Shown: positions 1 through 5,490 of the stretch, one piece after another
How positions within the stretch are numbered: the stretch's first letter is position 1
Layout: every line of letters starts with the position of its first letter
Source of the DNA: Bacteroidota bacterium
GTDB taxonomy: Bacteria > Bacteroidota > Bacteroidia > Chitinophagales > Chitinophagaceae
Direction of reading: 5' to 3'
Length of the DNA stretch: 5,490 nt
NCBI GenBank assembly: GCA_028877045.1
Contig: JAGWPQ010000155.1
Location: 1 to 5,490, forward strand
The notes under the pieces: generated by a model
Seen by the model: only the letters and a program-made list of their open reading frames with translations
Databases searched by the model: none
Told to the model about the DNA's origin: nothing
Translations under genes and position numbers: made by a program

Positions 1-380
1 AAAGCGGTGAAGATGTTGCCACTTATTTGTTCAGTCCTGTCGATGCAGCTTCTGCAAAAGAAGGATTTGCGTGGAGCGATTCTGTTTCATCTGCCGAAGG
101 CTCTAAAATTGTAAATAAATATACCGTATCTAAAGTAACAAAGGATGAAGTTACCTTGATTGTTATCAGCGATAATAAAACCATCACTACCAAACAACAG
201 AACGGTATGGATCTGAAAATTACAATGGAAGGTGCTTTAAATTCAACCCGAATTTATGATGCTTCAAACGGCCTCTTAAAAAATGCAACAACAACTTTTT
301 CTGCAAACGGTAATACCGAAGTGCAGGGTATGACAATTCCGATGACCACAAAAGGAAACGGAACAATTACCATAAAATAA
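1..380 (+). CDS. C-terminal part of a DUF6263-like exported protein (5' end outside window)
   Basis: The frame is open from base 3 (first visible residues SGEDVATYLF) to the TAA at 378-380, giving 125 visible codons, so the gene starts upstream of the window. A TTG at 27 lies mid-frame and is not a credible start. The visible part is rich in Thr, Ser, Asn and Gly. It shows a 'GFAW.DS' segment, then 'KYTVSKVTKDEVTL', a 'GALNSTRIYDASNGLL' segment and a final 'KGNGTITIK' strand. This order (a G-x-W turn, a TV..V..D strand pair, a 'D..tGLL' turn, closing beta strands) resembles the C-terminal part of the Bacteroidota DUF6263 family, whose function is unknown. Such proteins usually carry a lipoprotein or Sec signal, but that end is not visible here. 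The family name rests on recall of the pattern and is tentative; the coding call is firm. A terminator follows 20 bases after the stop, so this gene ends its transcript. Confidence 0.72.
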   Translation, partial: SGEDVATYLFSPVDAASAKEGFAWSDSVSSAEGSKIVNKYTVSKVTKDEVTLIVISDNKTITTKQQNGMDLKITMEGALNSTRIYDASNGLLKNATTTFSANGNTEVQGMTIPMTTKGNGTITIK

Positions 381-400
381 TTACAGATCCTCTCCCAGAC

Positions 401-438
401 AAAGGCCATTGCAAATTTGTGATGGCTTTTTTGTTTTT
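401..438 (+). terminator. Rho-independent terminator of the DUF6263-like gene
   Basis: A stem of AAAGGCCAT (401-409) pairs with ATGGCTTTT (422-430), with a single G-T wobble. The inner bases 410-421 can extend it by wobble and AT pairs to a small AATT loop. The stem runs into a T-rich tract at 427-438 (six T, one G, five T). It lies 20 bases after the stop codon at 378-380, as expected for an intrinsic terminator. Confidence 0.85.
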
Positions 439-445
439 ATGAGTT

Positions 446-462
446 GCAAAGAAACCCTTTGC
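446..462. repeat. Small inverted repeat with a 'CTTTGCGGTTAAA' motif
   Basis: GCAAAG (446-451) and CTTTGC (457-462) form a perfect 6-bp inverted repeat with a 5-base loop. The right arm continues as GGTTAAA (463-469). The motif CTTTGCGGTTAAA resembles the short TTTGCG-type intergenic repeats that I recall from Bacteroidota genomes, and it has the same orientation as the larger block at 638-733. No T-tract follows, so it is not an obvious terminator. Confidence 0.4.
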
Positions 463-620
463 GGTTAAATAGCAGACTTCTTCGGAAATTAAGACTTCTT
501 CCTTCCTGCAGCCTCAGCAAGACATTTCAAAAATAAAGTTGATGCTATTCTTTTGAGTAACCATTTTTTGTTGCAACAAGTAATTTGAAAATGACATAGT
601 ATTAAATTTAGTGTGCCTTC

Positions 621-640
621 AAAAATCCGTTAGGATTTTT
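621..640. repeat. Perfect 8-bp hairpin AAAAATCC-GTTA-GGATTTTT
   Basis: The arms at 621-628 and 633-640 are perfectly complementary around a GTTA tetraloop. The outer five pairs are A-T, so each strand ends in a run of five T, and the structure could act as a weak bidirectional terminator. No gene lies directly against it on either side. It abuts the repeat-like CTCTCTGCGAACTC segment at 641-654 and may be its boundary rather than a terminator. Confidence 0.55.
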
Positions 641-733
641 CTCTCTGCGAACTCAAACATTCGCATCAGAAAAGAAAGGCAGGTTGGCAGAAAAAATAAA
701 TTCTCTGCTACTTTGCGTCTCTGCGTGAAAAAA
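638..733 (+). repeat. Dispersed intergenic repeat-like block (CTCTGCGAAC ... TTTGCGTCTCTGCGTGAAA)
   Basis: Two segments resemble a degenerate intergenic repeat: CTCTCTGCGAACTC at 641-654, and CTCTGCTACTTTGCG (703-717) continuing directly as TCTCTGCGTGAAA up to 730. The building block CT(C/T)TGCG recurs about every 8-10 bases. Such 'ctctgcg ... tttgcgtctctgcgtgaaaa' strings occur between genes in many Bacteroidota and other environmental genomes, and their translation gives the familiar false peptide 'LRLCVKK'. About 48 unrelated-looking bases (655-702) separate the two segments. The family assignment is from memory and needs a genome search. The 63-codon GTG-started frame across 611-802 is best explained by this repeat and not as a gene. 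Confidence 0.5.
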
Positions 734-834
734 ACTTTTATTCACTATTTATATTCTCACGACTTTGATATAATGTGCCATTGGCCACTTGCCGAAAGAT
801 GATTAACGTAATTTTCGAAGAGCTCTGTTTAAAT

Positions 835-875
835 AAAAAAACTACAGCCGGTATAAACCAACTGTAGTTTTTTTT
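835..875 (-). terminator. Symmetric (possibly bidirectional) terminator of the M1 aminopeptidase gene
   Basis: The arm at 835-847 (seven A then CTACAG) pairs perfectly with CTGTAG plus seven T (862-874), a 13-bp stem with a 14-base loop. It starts 14 bases beyond the peptidase stop codon (889-891, read on the minus strand). Read on the minus strand, the stem ends in a T-rich run continuing into ATTTAAA, as an intrinsic terminator requires. On the plus strand the same structure ends in eight T (868-875), so it could also stop transcription coming from the left. Confidence 0.88.
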
Positions 876-888
876 AATTGAAATGAAT

Positions 889-3363
889 TTATTTCTTGGC
901 AGGAATTTTTGAATTAATATAATCGGCTTGTTCCTTTAATCCAGCTGCTTCTTTTTTTGTTACCAATCCCTTCAATAAAAAATTATTGATGAAAGGGTCT
1001 GTTTGGCTTCTGTATGCAGTAGGAATTGCTTCGCGGAATTTTACAATTTGATCAACACCTTTTTTTAATTTATCGGTGTCTTTTATTTTGGCCAGTAAAG
1101 CACTGAACGATTGTAATTGCTGAAACTTGGCATCGGAGATAGGCGTTTTTTCAAATTCATCCGAAATAAAATCAAAAGAAGTTTCATCACCAAAACTGAT
1201 CAGCACATTAGAAATGGCGGTAGCTAATTTTCCTTTCGAAGGTTTTTTACTTAATTCTTTTGCTGCATTAAATGCACCGGTGCTGTCAATTTTAGACCAA
1301 GCTTCCAATGCACTTCCTGCAATGCTGTACGATGAATCGTAAGTTGCTTTTTCAAACAGATTTCTGTAGACATCTTTTTTATATCGGCCCAGCAATTCAA
1401 TGGCTTTTGCACGAACAGTTGATTTGGGATCGTTCTTTGCCATCTCTTCAAGCATAGGCTCTGCCTGTGTTTTAACACCATCAACCGAAATGTTTACCTT
1501 GTTTAAAGTATAAATACGCAATCCATAATATTTATCTTTCAACGCCATTTTCAACAGATCCAAAGCTTTTTGATCGGCCTGCATCTTTGCAGCAAAATCA
1601 ATCGCTTCTCTTCTGTCAAGATATAAACCTGCATATTTATATTGATGGATATAATTGTCTAAAGTTTTATTTTCTTTTTTCTCGCAAAGCAAAATTTTAT
1701 CGCCGTCAAAATTGATCAGATCAGGTTTTTGAGCAACTGCAAACGAAAAAGTATCAACTGCATTTTGTGCCCAAACTTTATATCGTGTTTTATTGGCACC
1801 GTTATAAATATCTATGGCAACAGGAAGTTTGAAAATAGTTCCTGTTTGTGTTTGCTGCACAATGACTTTCGCAGTTTTAGTGGCATCATCGTAACTGTAA
1901 CTGATGTTTAATTTAGGATGACCGCTGCCGTAATACCATTGGTTCCAATACCAGTTCAAATCTTGCCCGGTTACTTCTTCAAAAGCCAAACGCAATTGTT
2001 GTGCCTCACCATTTTTAAATTTATTGGTGGTAAGATATAAATGCAATGATTTAAAAAATGCACTGTCGCCAACATAATTGCGCAGCATGTTTAAGATCCT
2101 TCCGCCTTTTGGATAACTCACCTGATCGAACACATCTTCTTTATCGGCATAATAAAAACGAACCAGATCTTTTTTATAATTCTCCGGATTCGATAAATAA
2201 CTCAGTATGCCGCGATAGTTCACTTCATCGCCTGCATCTTTTCCGTATTTGTATTCGTTCCAGATGGTTTCGCTGAAATCGGCAAAAGATTCATTCACGG
2301 TAATATTGCTCCAGCTTTCGCAGGTAACATAATCGCCAAACCATTGATGAAATAATTCGTGTGCAATTACATCTTCCCATCCATTGCCATCAATTAATTC
2401 ACGTGCATCCTGCTGCGCATTTTCGGCGTGCAAAGTTGAAGTTGTATTTTCCATCGCACCGCTCACATAATCGCGGCCAACGATCTGCGAATATTTATTC
2501 CATGGAAAATCAACGCCGGTGATCCGTGAATAGAAAGCGATCATTTCAGGTGTATGACCAAATATTTTTCTGGCAACGGGAGCAAACTCTTTCTCCACAT
2601 AATAACTTACTTCTTTGCCTTTGTACGAATCTTTTACGATCGAATAATCGCCAATGCCCATAAAAAATAAATAAGGCGAATGTGGTAATTCCATTCTCCA
2701 GTGATCGGTTCTGGTGCCGTTACTGTTTTTTGTTTGACTGATCAGTTTCCCGTTCGATAACGTAACATATTTTGAAGGAACGGTCATTGAAATTTCTTCG
2801 GTACATTTTTGATTGGGCTTATCGATGGTGGGGAACCATGCAGAGTTGGATTCTGTTTCACCCTGTGTCCATATTTCGGTTGGTTTATTTTTTTCTTCTC
2901 CTTTAGGATTAATAAAATATAAACCTTTGGCATCACTGATAGCTGCGCTGCCTTTGGCTTTCAGTTCGTTTGGTTTAGAAGTGTAATCGATGAACACTAC
3001 ATAATTTTCGCTAGCCTTATATGTTTTATTTAATTTGATGGAAAGAAAAGACGAATCATAACTGTATTTCAAATCAACATATTTCCCATTAGCAAAAACG
3101 GCAACTTTATTGATATTCATTCCTTTGGCATCCAATTGCAAAGTATCGGTTGGATAAAAATGAGGATGCAAGGTGATCCAAGCTTTTCCATATAAATATG
3201 ATTTAGAAAAATCGAACTTCACCTCCAATTTTGTGTGGACGAGATCATTGATCTTTGTAGCACTTGCCCTGTAATTTTTTTTCCAGCTAGTATCAACTGT
3301 TTCATTTTGTGCATGGGCGGCAACAAAAGTAACCAATCCCAACAACAACATATATTTTTTCAT
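889..3363 (-). CDS. Exported M1 family metallo-aminopeptidase
   Basis: The 824-residue protein is a complete zinc aminopeptidase of peptidase family M1, removing N-terminal residues from peptides. Residues 1-18 form a Sec signal peptide (MKKYMLLLGLVTFVAAHA) with probable cleavage before Gln19, so it should act in the periplasm or at the cell surface. There is no lipobox cysteine and no obvious type IX secretion tail. An N-terminal beta-saddle domain spans about 30-250 and includes the conserved segment 'AWFPTIDKPNQK' (175-186). The thermolysin-like domain spans about 255-480: GAMEN (302-306) binds the substrate N-terminus; the zinc site is HELFH (335-339) with the third ligand Glu358 in NESFA, exactly 18 residues after the last His; Tyr417 in 'SYPKGG' is the expected transition-state tyrosine. 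A beta domain (about 484-565) and a helical, HEAT-like tail (about 570-824) follow. The ATG at 3361-3363 is supported by the signal peptide. The gene appears monocistronic, closed by the terminator at 835-875. The exact substrate preference cannot be read from the sequence. Confidence 0.97.
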   Translation of the reverse strand: MKKYMLLLGLVTFVAAHAQNETVDTSWKKNYRASATKINDLVHTKLEVKFDFSKSYLYGKAWITLHPHFYPTDTLQLDAKGMNINKVAVFANGKYVDLKYSYDSSFLSIKLNKTYKASENYVVFIDYTSKPNELKAKGSAAISDAKGLYFINPKGEEKNKPTEIWTQGETESNSAWFPTIDKPNQKCTEEISMTVPSKYVTLSNGKLISQTKNSNGTRTDHWRMELPHSPYLFFMGIGDYSIVKDSYKGKEVSYYVEKEFAPVARKIFGHTPEMIAFYSRITGVDFPWNKYSQIVGRDYVSGAMENTTSTLHAENAQQDARELIDGNGWEDVIAHELFHQWFGDYVTCESWSNITVNESFADFSETIWNEYKYGKDAGDEVNYRGILSYLSNPENYKKDLVRFYYADKEDVFDQVSYPKGGRILNMLRNYVGDSAFFKSLHLYLTTNKFKNGEAQQLRLAFEEVTGQDLNWYWNQWYYGSGHPKLNISYSYDDATKTAKVIVQQTQTGTIFKLPVAIDIYNGANKTRYKVWAQNAVDTFSFAVAQKPDLINFDGDKILLCEKKENKTLDNYIHQYKYAGLYLDRREAIDFAAKMQADQKALDLLKMALKDKYYGLRIYTLNKVNISVDGVKTQAEPMLEEMAKNDPKSTVRAKAIELLGRYKKDVYRNLFEKATYDSSYSIAGSALEAWSKIDSTGAFNAAKELSKKPSKGKLATAISNVLISFGDETSFDFISDEFEKTPISDAKFQQLQSFSALLAKIKDTDKLKKGVDQIVKFREAIPTAYRSQTDPFINNFLLKGLVTKKEAAGLKEQADYINSKIPAKK

Positions 3364-3383
3364 AGTTCATTTTTTATGAGGGA

Positions 3384-3391
3384 TAAAGATA
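3384..3391 (-). promoter_or_regulatory. Possible -7 element of the M1 peptidase promoter
   Basis: On the minus strand these bases read TATCTTTA, one mismatch from the Bacteroidota -7 consensus TAnnTTTG, about 20 bases upstream of the peptidase ATG. A clear -33 TTTG is lacking; only a T-rich stretch is found at about the right distance. The placement suits a short leader, but such a motif is frequent in AT-rich DNA. Confidence 0.3.
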
Positions 3392-3404
3392 AATGCTTGT
3401 GCAT

Positions 3405-3423
3405 AAAATAATTTCATTATTTT
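3405..3423. repeat. AT-only inverted repeat in the divergent promoter region
   Basis: AAAATAAT (3405-3412) and ATTATTTT (3416-3423) are perfect inverted arms around TTC. The element lies between two divergent start codons, about 13 bases upstream of the putative -7 box of the peptidase gene, where a regulator or an UP-like element could act. It consists only of A-T pairs, so chance in AT-rich DNA is a serious alternative. Confidence 0.35.
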
Positions 3424-3484
3424 TTTGGAAGATGATATTCAGGATGAGTGGAGAATTAACAGGATCAAGCACTTTATTTTCATT

Positions 3485-3492
3485 TAGATTTG
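3485..3492 (+). promoter_or_regulatory. Bacteroidota-type -7 promoter element (TAGATTTG) for the DUF4476-truA operon
   Basis: TAGATTTG matches the Bacteroidota primary sigma factor -7 consensus TAnnTTTG perfectly. It lies 24 bases upstream of the first ATG of the DUF4476 gene (3517), which predicts a leader of about 20 bases. No TTTG is seen at the -33 position, which is often poorly conserved. Its position overlaps a TTG at 3490 that would otherwise extend the reading frame, which argues against using that codon as the start. Confidence 0.6.
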
Positions 3493-3516
3493 TGCTTAAT
3501 ATATTTTCAGATAAAT

Positions 3517-4692
3517 ATGATGAAATTATTGTTTAGAAGCTTTCTTTTGATGATCTTAATTGCAACCGGTTCGAACCTGAAAGCACAACAGGAGAAACAT
3601 TTTATTTTTATTCAAAGCGAAAACCGTAAACCTTTCACAGTTCAGTTGCAGGATCAAAAATATAATTCTACCAATTCCGGTTATGTTACTATCTCACAAT
3701 TATTGACCGGGAAATATTTTGTAACAGTTAGTTTTCCTAAGAATATAACTCCCGAACAAAAATTTATTATCGATGTAAATATGAACGATTGGGGAACAGG
3801 TTATACTTTAAAACAAAACGCTGCCGGCTGGAACCTGATCAATATTGTTGACAGCAATATAGTGGTGATGAACGAAGCAGAACTGGAAAGGTCGATATCA
3901 AATAAAAAATCTGCAGCAACTGTCATTAGCGATACTGCAGCAGCTAACCACGATACAATTGCAGTAGCAGAGAAAGTAACCGAAAAAAATATCGTACAGC
4001 ACGACACAACTGTTGCAACAAAAATAATCGATACCTTAAAACCAATAGATTCGAGTGTTGCTGTTACCGATGTTCAGGCAAAAGTAAATAAGCAGGATAC
4101 AGTTTCTGTTAACACAGATACTGTTGCAGTAAAAGAAAAAGAGGTTGAGAAAAATATGATACAAAAAGACACGGTTGTTGCAGCAAAAATGATTGCTGCC
4201 GAAAAACCAATGGAAGCAAATGCCGTGGCAGTTACTGTTCAGCCCAAGCCCAACAGATCAGTAGTTAAAACATTCGAAAAGATTGCAGCAGCAAGCATCG
4301 AGCAGATCTATGTTGTTAAGAATGAAAAAGGATTTGATACGATCGCCATTTTTATTCCGTTGAACCCGTTACCTAAAGTTGTGGTAGCCGTAAAAAAGTG
4401 TACGGCGTTTGCAACTGACGAAGACTTCTTCAACATACGGTTAGCCATGGCAAAAGTTACAACCTACGATTCGATGAATGTTGCAGCTAAAAGTTTTTTT
4501 GAACTGAAATGTTATTCGGTCGAACAGATAAAAAATCTCGGATATTTATATTTAACCGATTCGGCACGGTATCAATTTTTCGAATTGGCAAAACCATACA
4601 TATCGGACGGCGAAAAATATGCTTCGCTGCAATTACAATTATCGCAAACAAGCTGGATCGAAAAGTTTAAAGCATCGCTTCAAAATAATTAA
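3517..4692 (+). CDS. Exported DUF4476 domain protein with a repeated linker
   Basis: The protein is 391 residues from the ATG at 3517; ATG 3520 is equally possible. An upstream in-frame TTG at 3490 is rejected because it lies inside the -7 promoter motif and would put non-signal residues before the signal peptide. Residues 1-24 are a Sec signal peptide ending 'GSNLKAQ'. Residues about 27-112 form a beta domain, seen in other Chitinophagaceae-type DUF4476 proteins: 'FIFIQSENRKPFTVQL', 'GYVTISQLLTGKY', 'FPKNITPEQKF', 'GWNLINI'. Residues about 125-250 are a low-complexity linker rich in Val, Ala, Lys, Thr and Asp holding two diverged copies of a 50-residue unit. Residues about 295-391 match DUF4476 (Pfam PF14771): Cys295, 'FFNIRLAMAKVTTYDSMNVA', Cys332, then helices ending 'SDGEKYASLQLQL' and 'WIEKFKASL'. 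The biochemical function is unknown; export to the periplasm or cell surface is inferred. It is followed by truA after two bases, so the two are probably co-transcribed. Confidence 0.9.
   Translation: MMKLLFRSFLLMILIATGSNLKAQQEKHFIFIQSENRKPFTVQLQDQKYNSTNSGYVTISQLLTGKYFVTVSFPKNITPEQKFIIDVNMNDWGTGYTLKQNAAGWNLINIVDSNIVVMNEAELERSISNKKSAATVISDTAAANHDTIAVAEKVTEKNIVQHDTTVATKIIDTLKPIDSSVAVTDVQAKVNKQDTVSVNTDTVAVKEKEVEKNMIQKDTVVAAKMIAAEKPMEANAVAVTVQPKPNRSVVKTFEKIAAASIEQIYVVKNEKGFDTIAIFIPLNPLPKVVVAVKKCTAFATDEDFFNIRLAMAKVTTYDSMNVAAKSFFELKCYSVEQIKNLGYLYLTDSARYQFFELAKPYISDGEKYASLQLQLSQTSWIEKFKASLQNN
3946..4260 (+). repeat. Diverged in-frame tandem duplication in the DUF4476 gene (two 150-bp units, 165-bp period)
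   Basis: Unit 1 (3946-4095, residues 144-193) begins NHDTIAVAEKVTEKNIVQHD; unit 2 (4111-4260, residues 199-248) begins NTDTVAVKEKEVEKNMIQKD. Aligned with one gap near the end, about half of the positions are identical, including the frames DT-AV-EK--EKN--Q-DT-VA-K, KP, and VAVT-VQ-K-N. The copies are separated by five residues (DTVSV), giving a 55-residue period. The DNA copies differ at many codon positions, so the duplication is old or has been evolving fast. Confidence 0.8.
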
Positions 4693-4694
4693 TC

Positions 4695-5441
4695 ATGCAC
4701 CGTTATTTTTTAGAACTTGCCTATAAAGGAACACATTACAGTGGCTTTCAGGTGCAGGCAAATGCCAATTCAATTCAAACAGAAACAGAAAAAGCATTAG
4801 CGGTTTATTTCAAACAGGAAATTAATTTAACTGGGTCATCACGTACCGATGCAGGTGTTCATGCCCTGCAAAATTTCTTTCATTTCGACACAGAACTCAA
4901 TATCACCCAAAACGATTTGTATCGTCTCAATGCCATTCTTCCAAAAGATATCATTGCAAAAAATGTATTTGTCGTAAAGCCCGATGCACATTGCAGGTTT
5001 GATGCTTTGTCAAGAGAATATCAGTATTTTATTTATCGATCGAAAGATCCGTTTAAGTCCGACAGGGCTTGGTTTTATCCATACAAAACAGATATCAATA
5101 TTTTGCAGGAAACAGCAGCGATCGTCAAACAGTATACTGATTTTACTTCTTTCTCGAAACGCAATACGCAGGTAAAAAATTTTTTATGTACGATACAATT
5201 TTCTGAGTGGACAGAGAAAGATGATTGTTTGATCTATACCGTGAGGGCAAACCGTTTTTTACGCGGCATGGTAAAAGGATTGGTGGGCACCATGCTGAAA
5301 GCAGGAAGAAAATTAATAACGCCCGAAGAGTTTAAAAATATTATTGAAGCAAAAGATTGTACCGCTGCCAACTTTACCCCACCCGCACATGGATTGTTTT
5401 TAGTGGCTGTAAAATATCCTGAAGACATTTTTATAAAATAA
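4695..5441 (+). CDS. truA: tRNA pseudouridine(38-40) synthase TruA
   Basis: TruA converts uridines 38, 39 and 40 in the anticodon arm of many tRNAs to pseudouridine and acts in the cytoplasm as a homodimer. The 248-residue length is usual for the family. The N-terminus 'YFLELAYKGTHYSGFQVQ' (4-21) is the typical first strand. The catalytic loop is GSSRTDAGVHA (47-57) with the nucleophile Asp52. The second domain has 'AHCRFDALSREYQYFIY' (98-114), holding the conserved RF and aromatic residues that line the active site. It continues with 'DFTSFSK' (149-155), 'RFLRGMVKGLVGTMLKAG' (187-204) and the closing 'PPAHGLFLVAVKYP' (229-242). All hallmark motifs are intact. The ATG at 4695 begins two bases after the upstream TAA with no Shine-Dalgarno sequence, suggesting translational coupling to the DUF4476 gene. 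No terminator follows within the window, and another frame opens eight bases after its stop, so the operon probably continues. Confidence 0.97.
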   Translation: MHRYFLELAYKGTHYSGFQVQANANSIQTETEKALAVYFKQEINLTGSSRTDAGVHALQNFFHFDTELNITQNDLYRLNAILPKDIIAKNVFVVKPDAHCRFDALSREYQYFIYRSKDPFKSDRAWFYPYKTDINILQETAAIVKQYTDFTSFSKRNTQVKNFLCTIQFSEWTEKDDCLIYTVRANRFLRGMVKGLVGTMLKAGRKLITPEEFKNIIEAKDCTAANFTPPAHGLFLVAVKYPEDIFIK

Positions 5442-5449
5442 GATGTGAA

Positions 5450-5490
5450 ATGAGACTCATGAGCCAAGTTTTTGACCAATTTTCTTTCAC
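5450..5490 (+). CDS. Start of a possible downstream gene (3' end outside window)
   Basis: After the truA stop at 5439-5441 an ATG at 5450 opens a frame reading MRLMSQVFDQFSF that remains open to the window end; a second in-frame ATG lies at 5459. The 8- or 17-base spacing from truA and the same strand fit an operon continuation. Only 13 codons are visible, too few to identify a family, and an open frame of this length can occur by chance. Confidence 0.4.
   Translation, partial: MRLMSQVFDQFSF

Larger units (their letters stand above)
439..834. other. Gene-free intergenic stretch between convergent genes
   Basis: No credible gene is visible in these roughly 400 bases. The plus-strand frame at 611-802 starts with GTG and has a composition driven by the repeat-like motifs. 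A minus-strand frame ending near 490 has a protein-like tail (AEAAGRKKS, stop) but runs back to a stop near 630 without a convincing start. I see no tRNA cloverleaf. The stretch contains the small inverted repeat at 446-462, the hairpin at 621-640 and the repeat-like block at 638-733. It lies between the 3' ends of two convergent genes, so promoters are not expected. Confidence 0.7.

Noticed and set aside
755..780. TTTG followed by TATAAT-like bases (763-776) suggesting a promoter facing the M1 gene
   Set aside because: No plus-strand gene follows, TATAAT is not the Bacteroidota -7 consensus, and the strong symmetric terminator lies just downstream.
611..802. A 63-codon plus-strand open frame with a GTG start, containing SATLRLCVKK
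   Set aside because: It lies over the hairpin and repeat-like segments, has no promoter or ribosome-binding context, and its peptide is the type produced by translating CTCTGCG/TTTGCG intergenic repeats.
1127..1342. Plus-strand open frame of 71 codons inside the M1 peptidase gene
   Set aside because: It is antisense to a complete, motif-verified peptidase and shows no recognisable protein features. The other small frames within 1251-2276 are rejected for the same reason.
3801..4007. Minus-strand open frame of 68 codons with hydrophobic Ser/Ala/Val-rich content, resembling a membrane segment
   Set aside because: It is the antisense of the Ala/Thr/Ser-rich linker of the DUF4476 protein, whose reverse complement naturally gives such residues.
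5234..5479. Minus-strand open frame of 81 codons antisense to the end of truA
   Set aside because: It covers conserved TruA coding sequence (RFLRGMVKGLVG to the C-terminus), so its openness is a by-product of truA codon use.
1..5490. A novel defence, mobile or secondary-metabolite system
   Set aside because: All complete genes are recognisable as an aminopeptidase, a DUF4476 protein and TruA. There are no transposase, integrase, nuclease, toxin-antitoxin, CRISPR or tRNA-associated integration signals on either strand.

Overview
The window looks like an ordinary chromosomal stretch from a Bacteroidota bacterium, most likely of the Chitinophagaceae or a close relative. The base composition is AT-rich, Shine-Dalgarno sequences are absent, and one promoter carries the Bacteroidota -7 motif TAnnTTTG. 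The protein families agree: a DUF4476 protein with the matching N-terminal beta domain, and an exported M1 peptidase with Bacteroidota-style motifs. The genus assignment is inference.

Layout. Bases 1-380 hold the 3' end of a plus-strand gene for a beta-rich, probably exported protein resembling DUF6263, closed by a good intrinsic terminator (401-438). Bases 381-888 are a gene-free stretch of about 500 bases. It holds that terminator, a perfect 8-bp hairpin (621-640), and pieces that look like a dispersed intergenic repeat of the 'TTTGCG / CTCTGCGTGAAA' type. It ends in a symmetric terminator (835-875) that serves the next gene. Bases 889-3363 on the minus strand encode a complete exported M1 metallo-aminopeptidase (824 aa). 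A 153-base divergent promoter region (3364-3516) separates it from a plus-strand pair: an exported DUF4476 protein (3517-4692) and, two bases later, truA (4695-5441), the tRNA pseudouridine 38-40 synthase. A further reading frame begins at about 5450 and runs off the window, so the plus-strand operon probably continues.

How the genes relate. The M1 peptidase probably acts in the periplasm, trimming peptides for uptake and reuse. TruA is a cytoplasmic tRNA-modifying housekeeping enzyme. The DUF4476 protein is of unknown function and appears to be transcribed with truA, but nothing in the sequence links them mechanistically. I see no defence system, CRISPR array, insertion sequence, phage gene or RNA gene. 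The most noteworthy features are a diverged tandem duplication inside the low-complexity linker of the DUF4476 protein and the repeat-like intergenic block.
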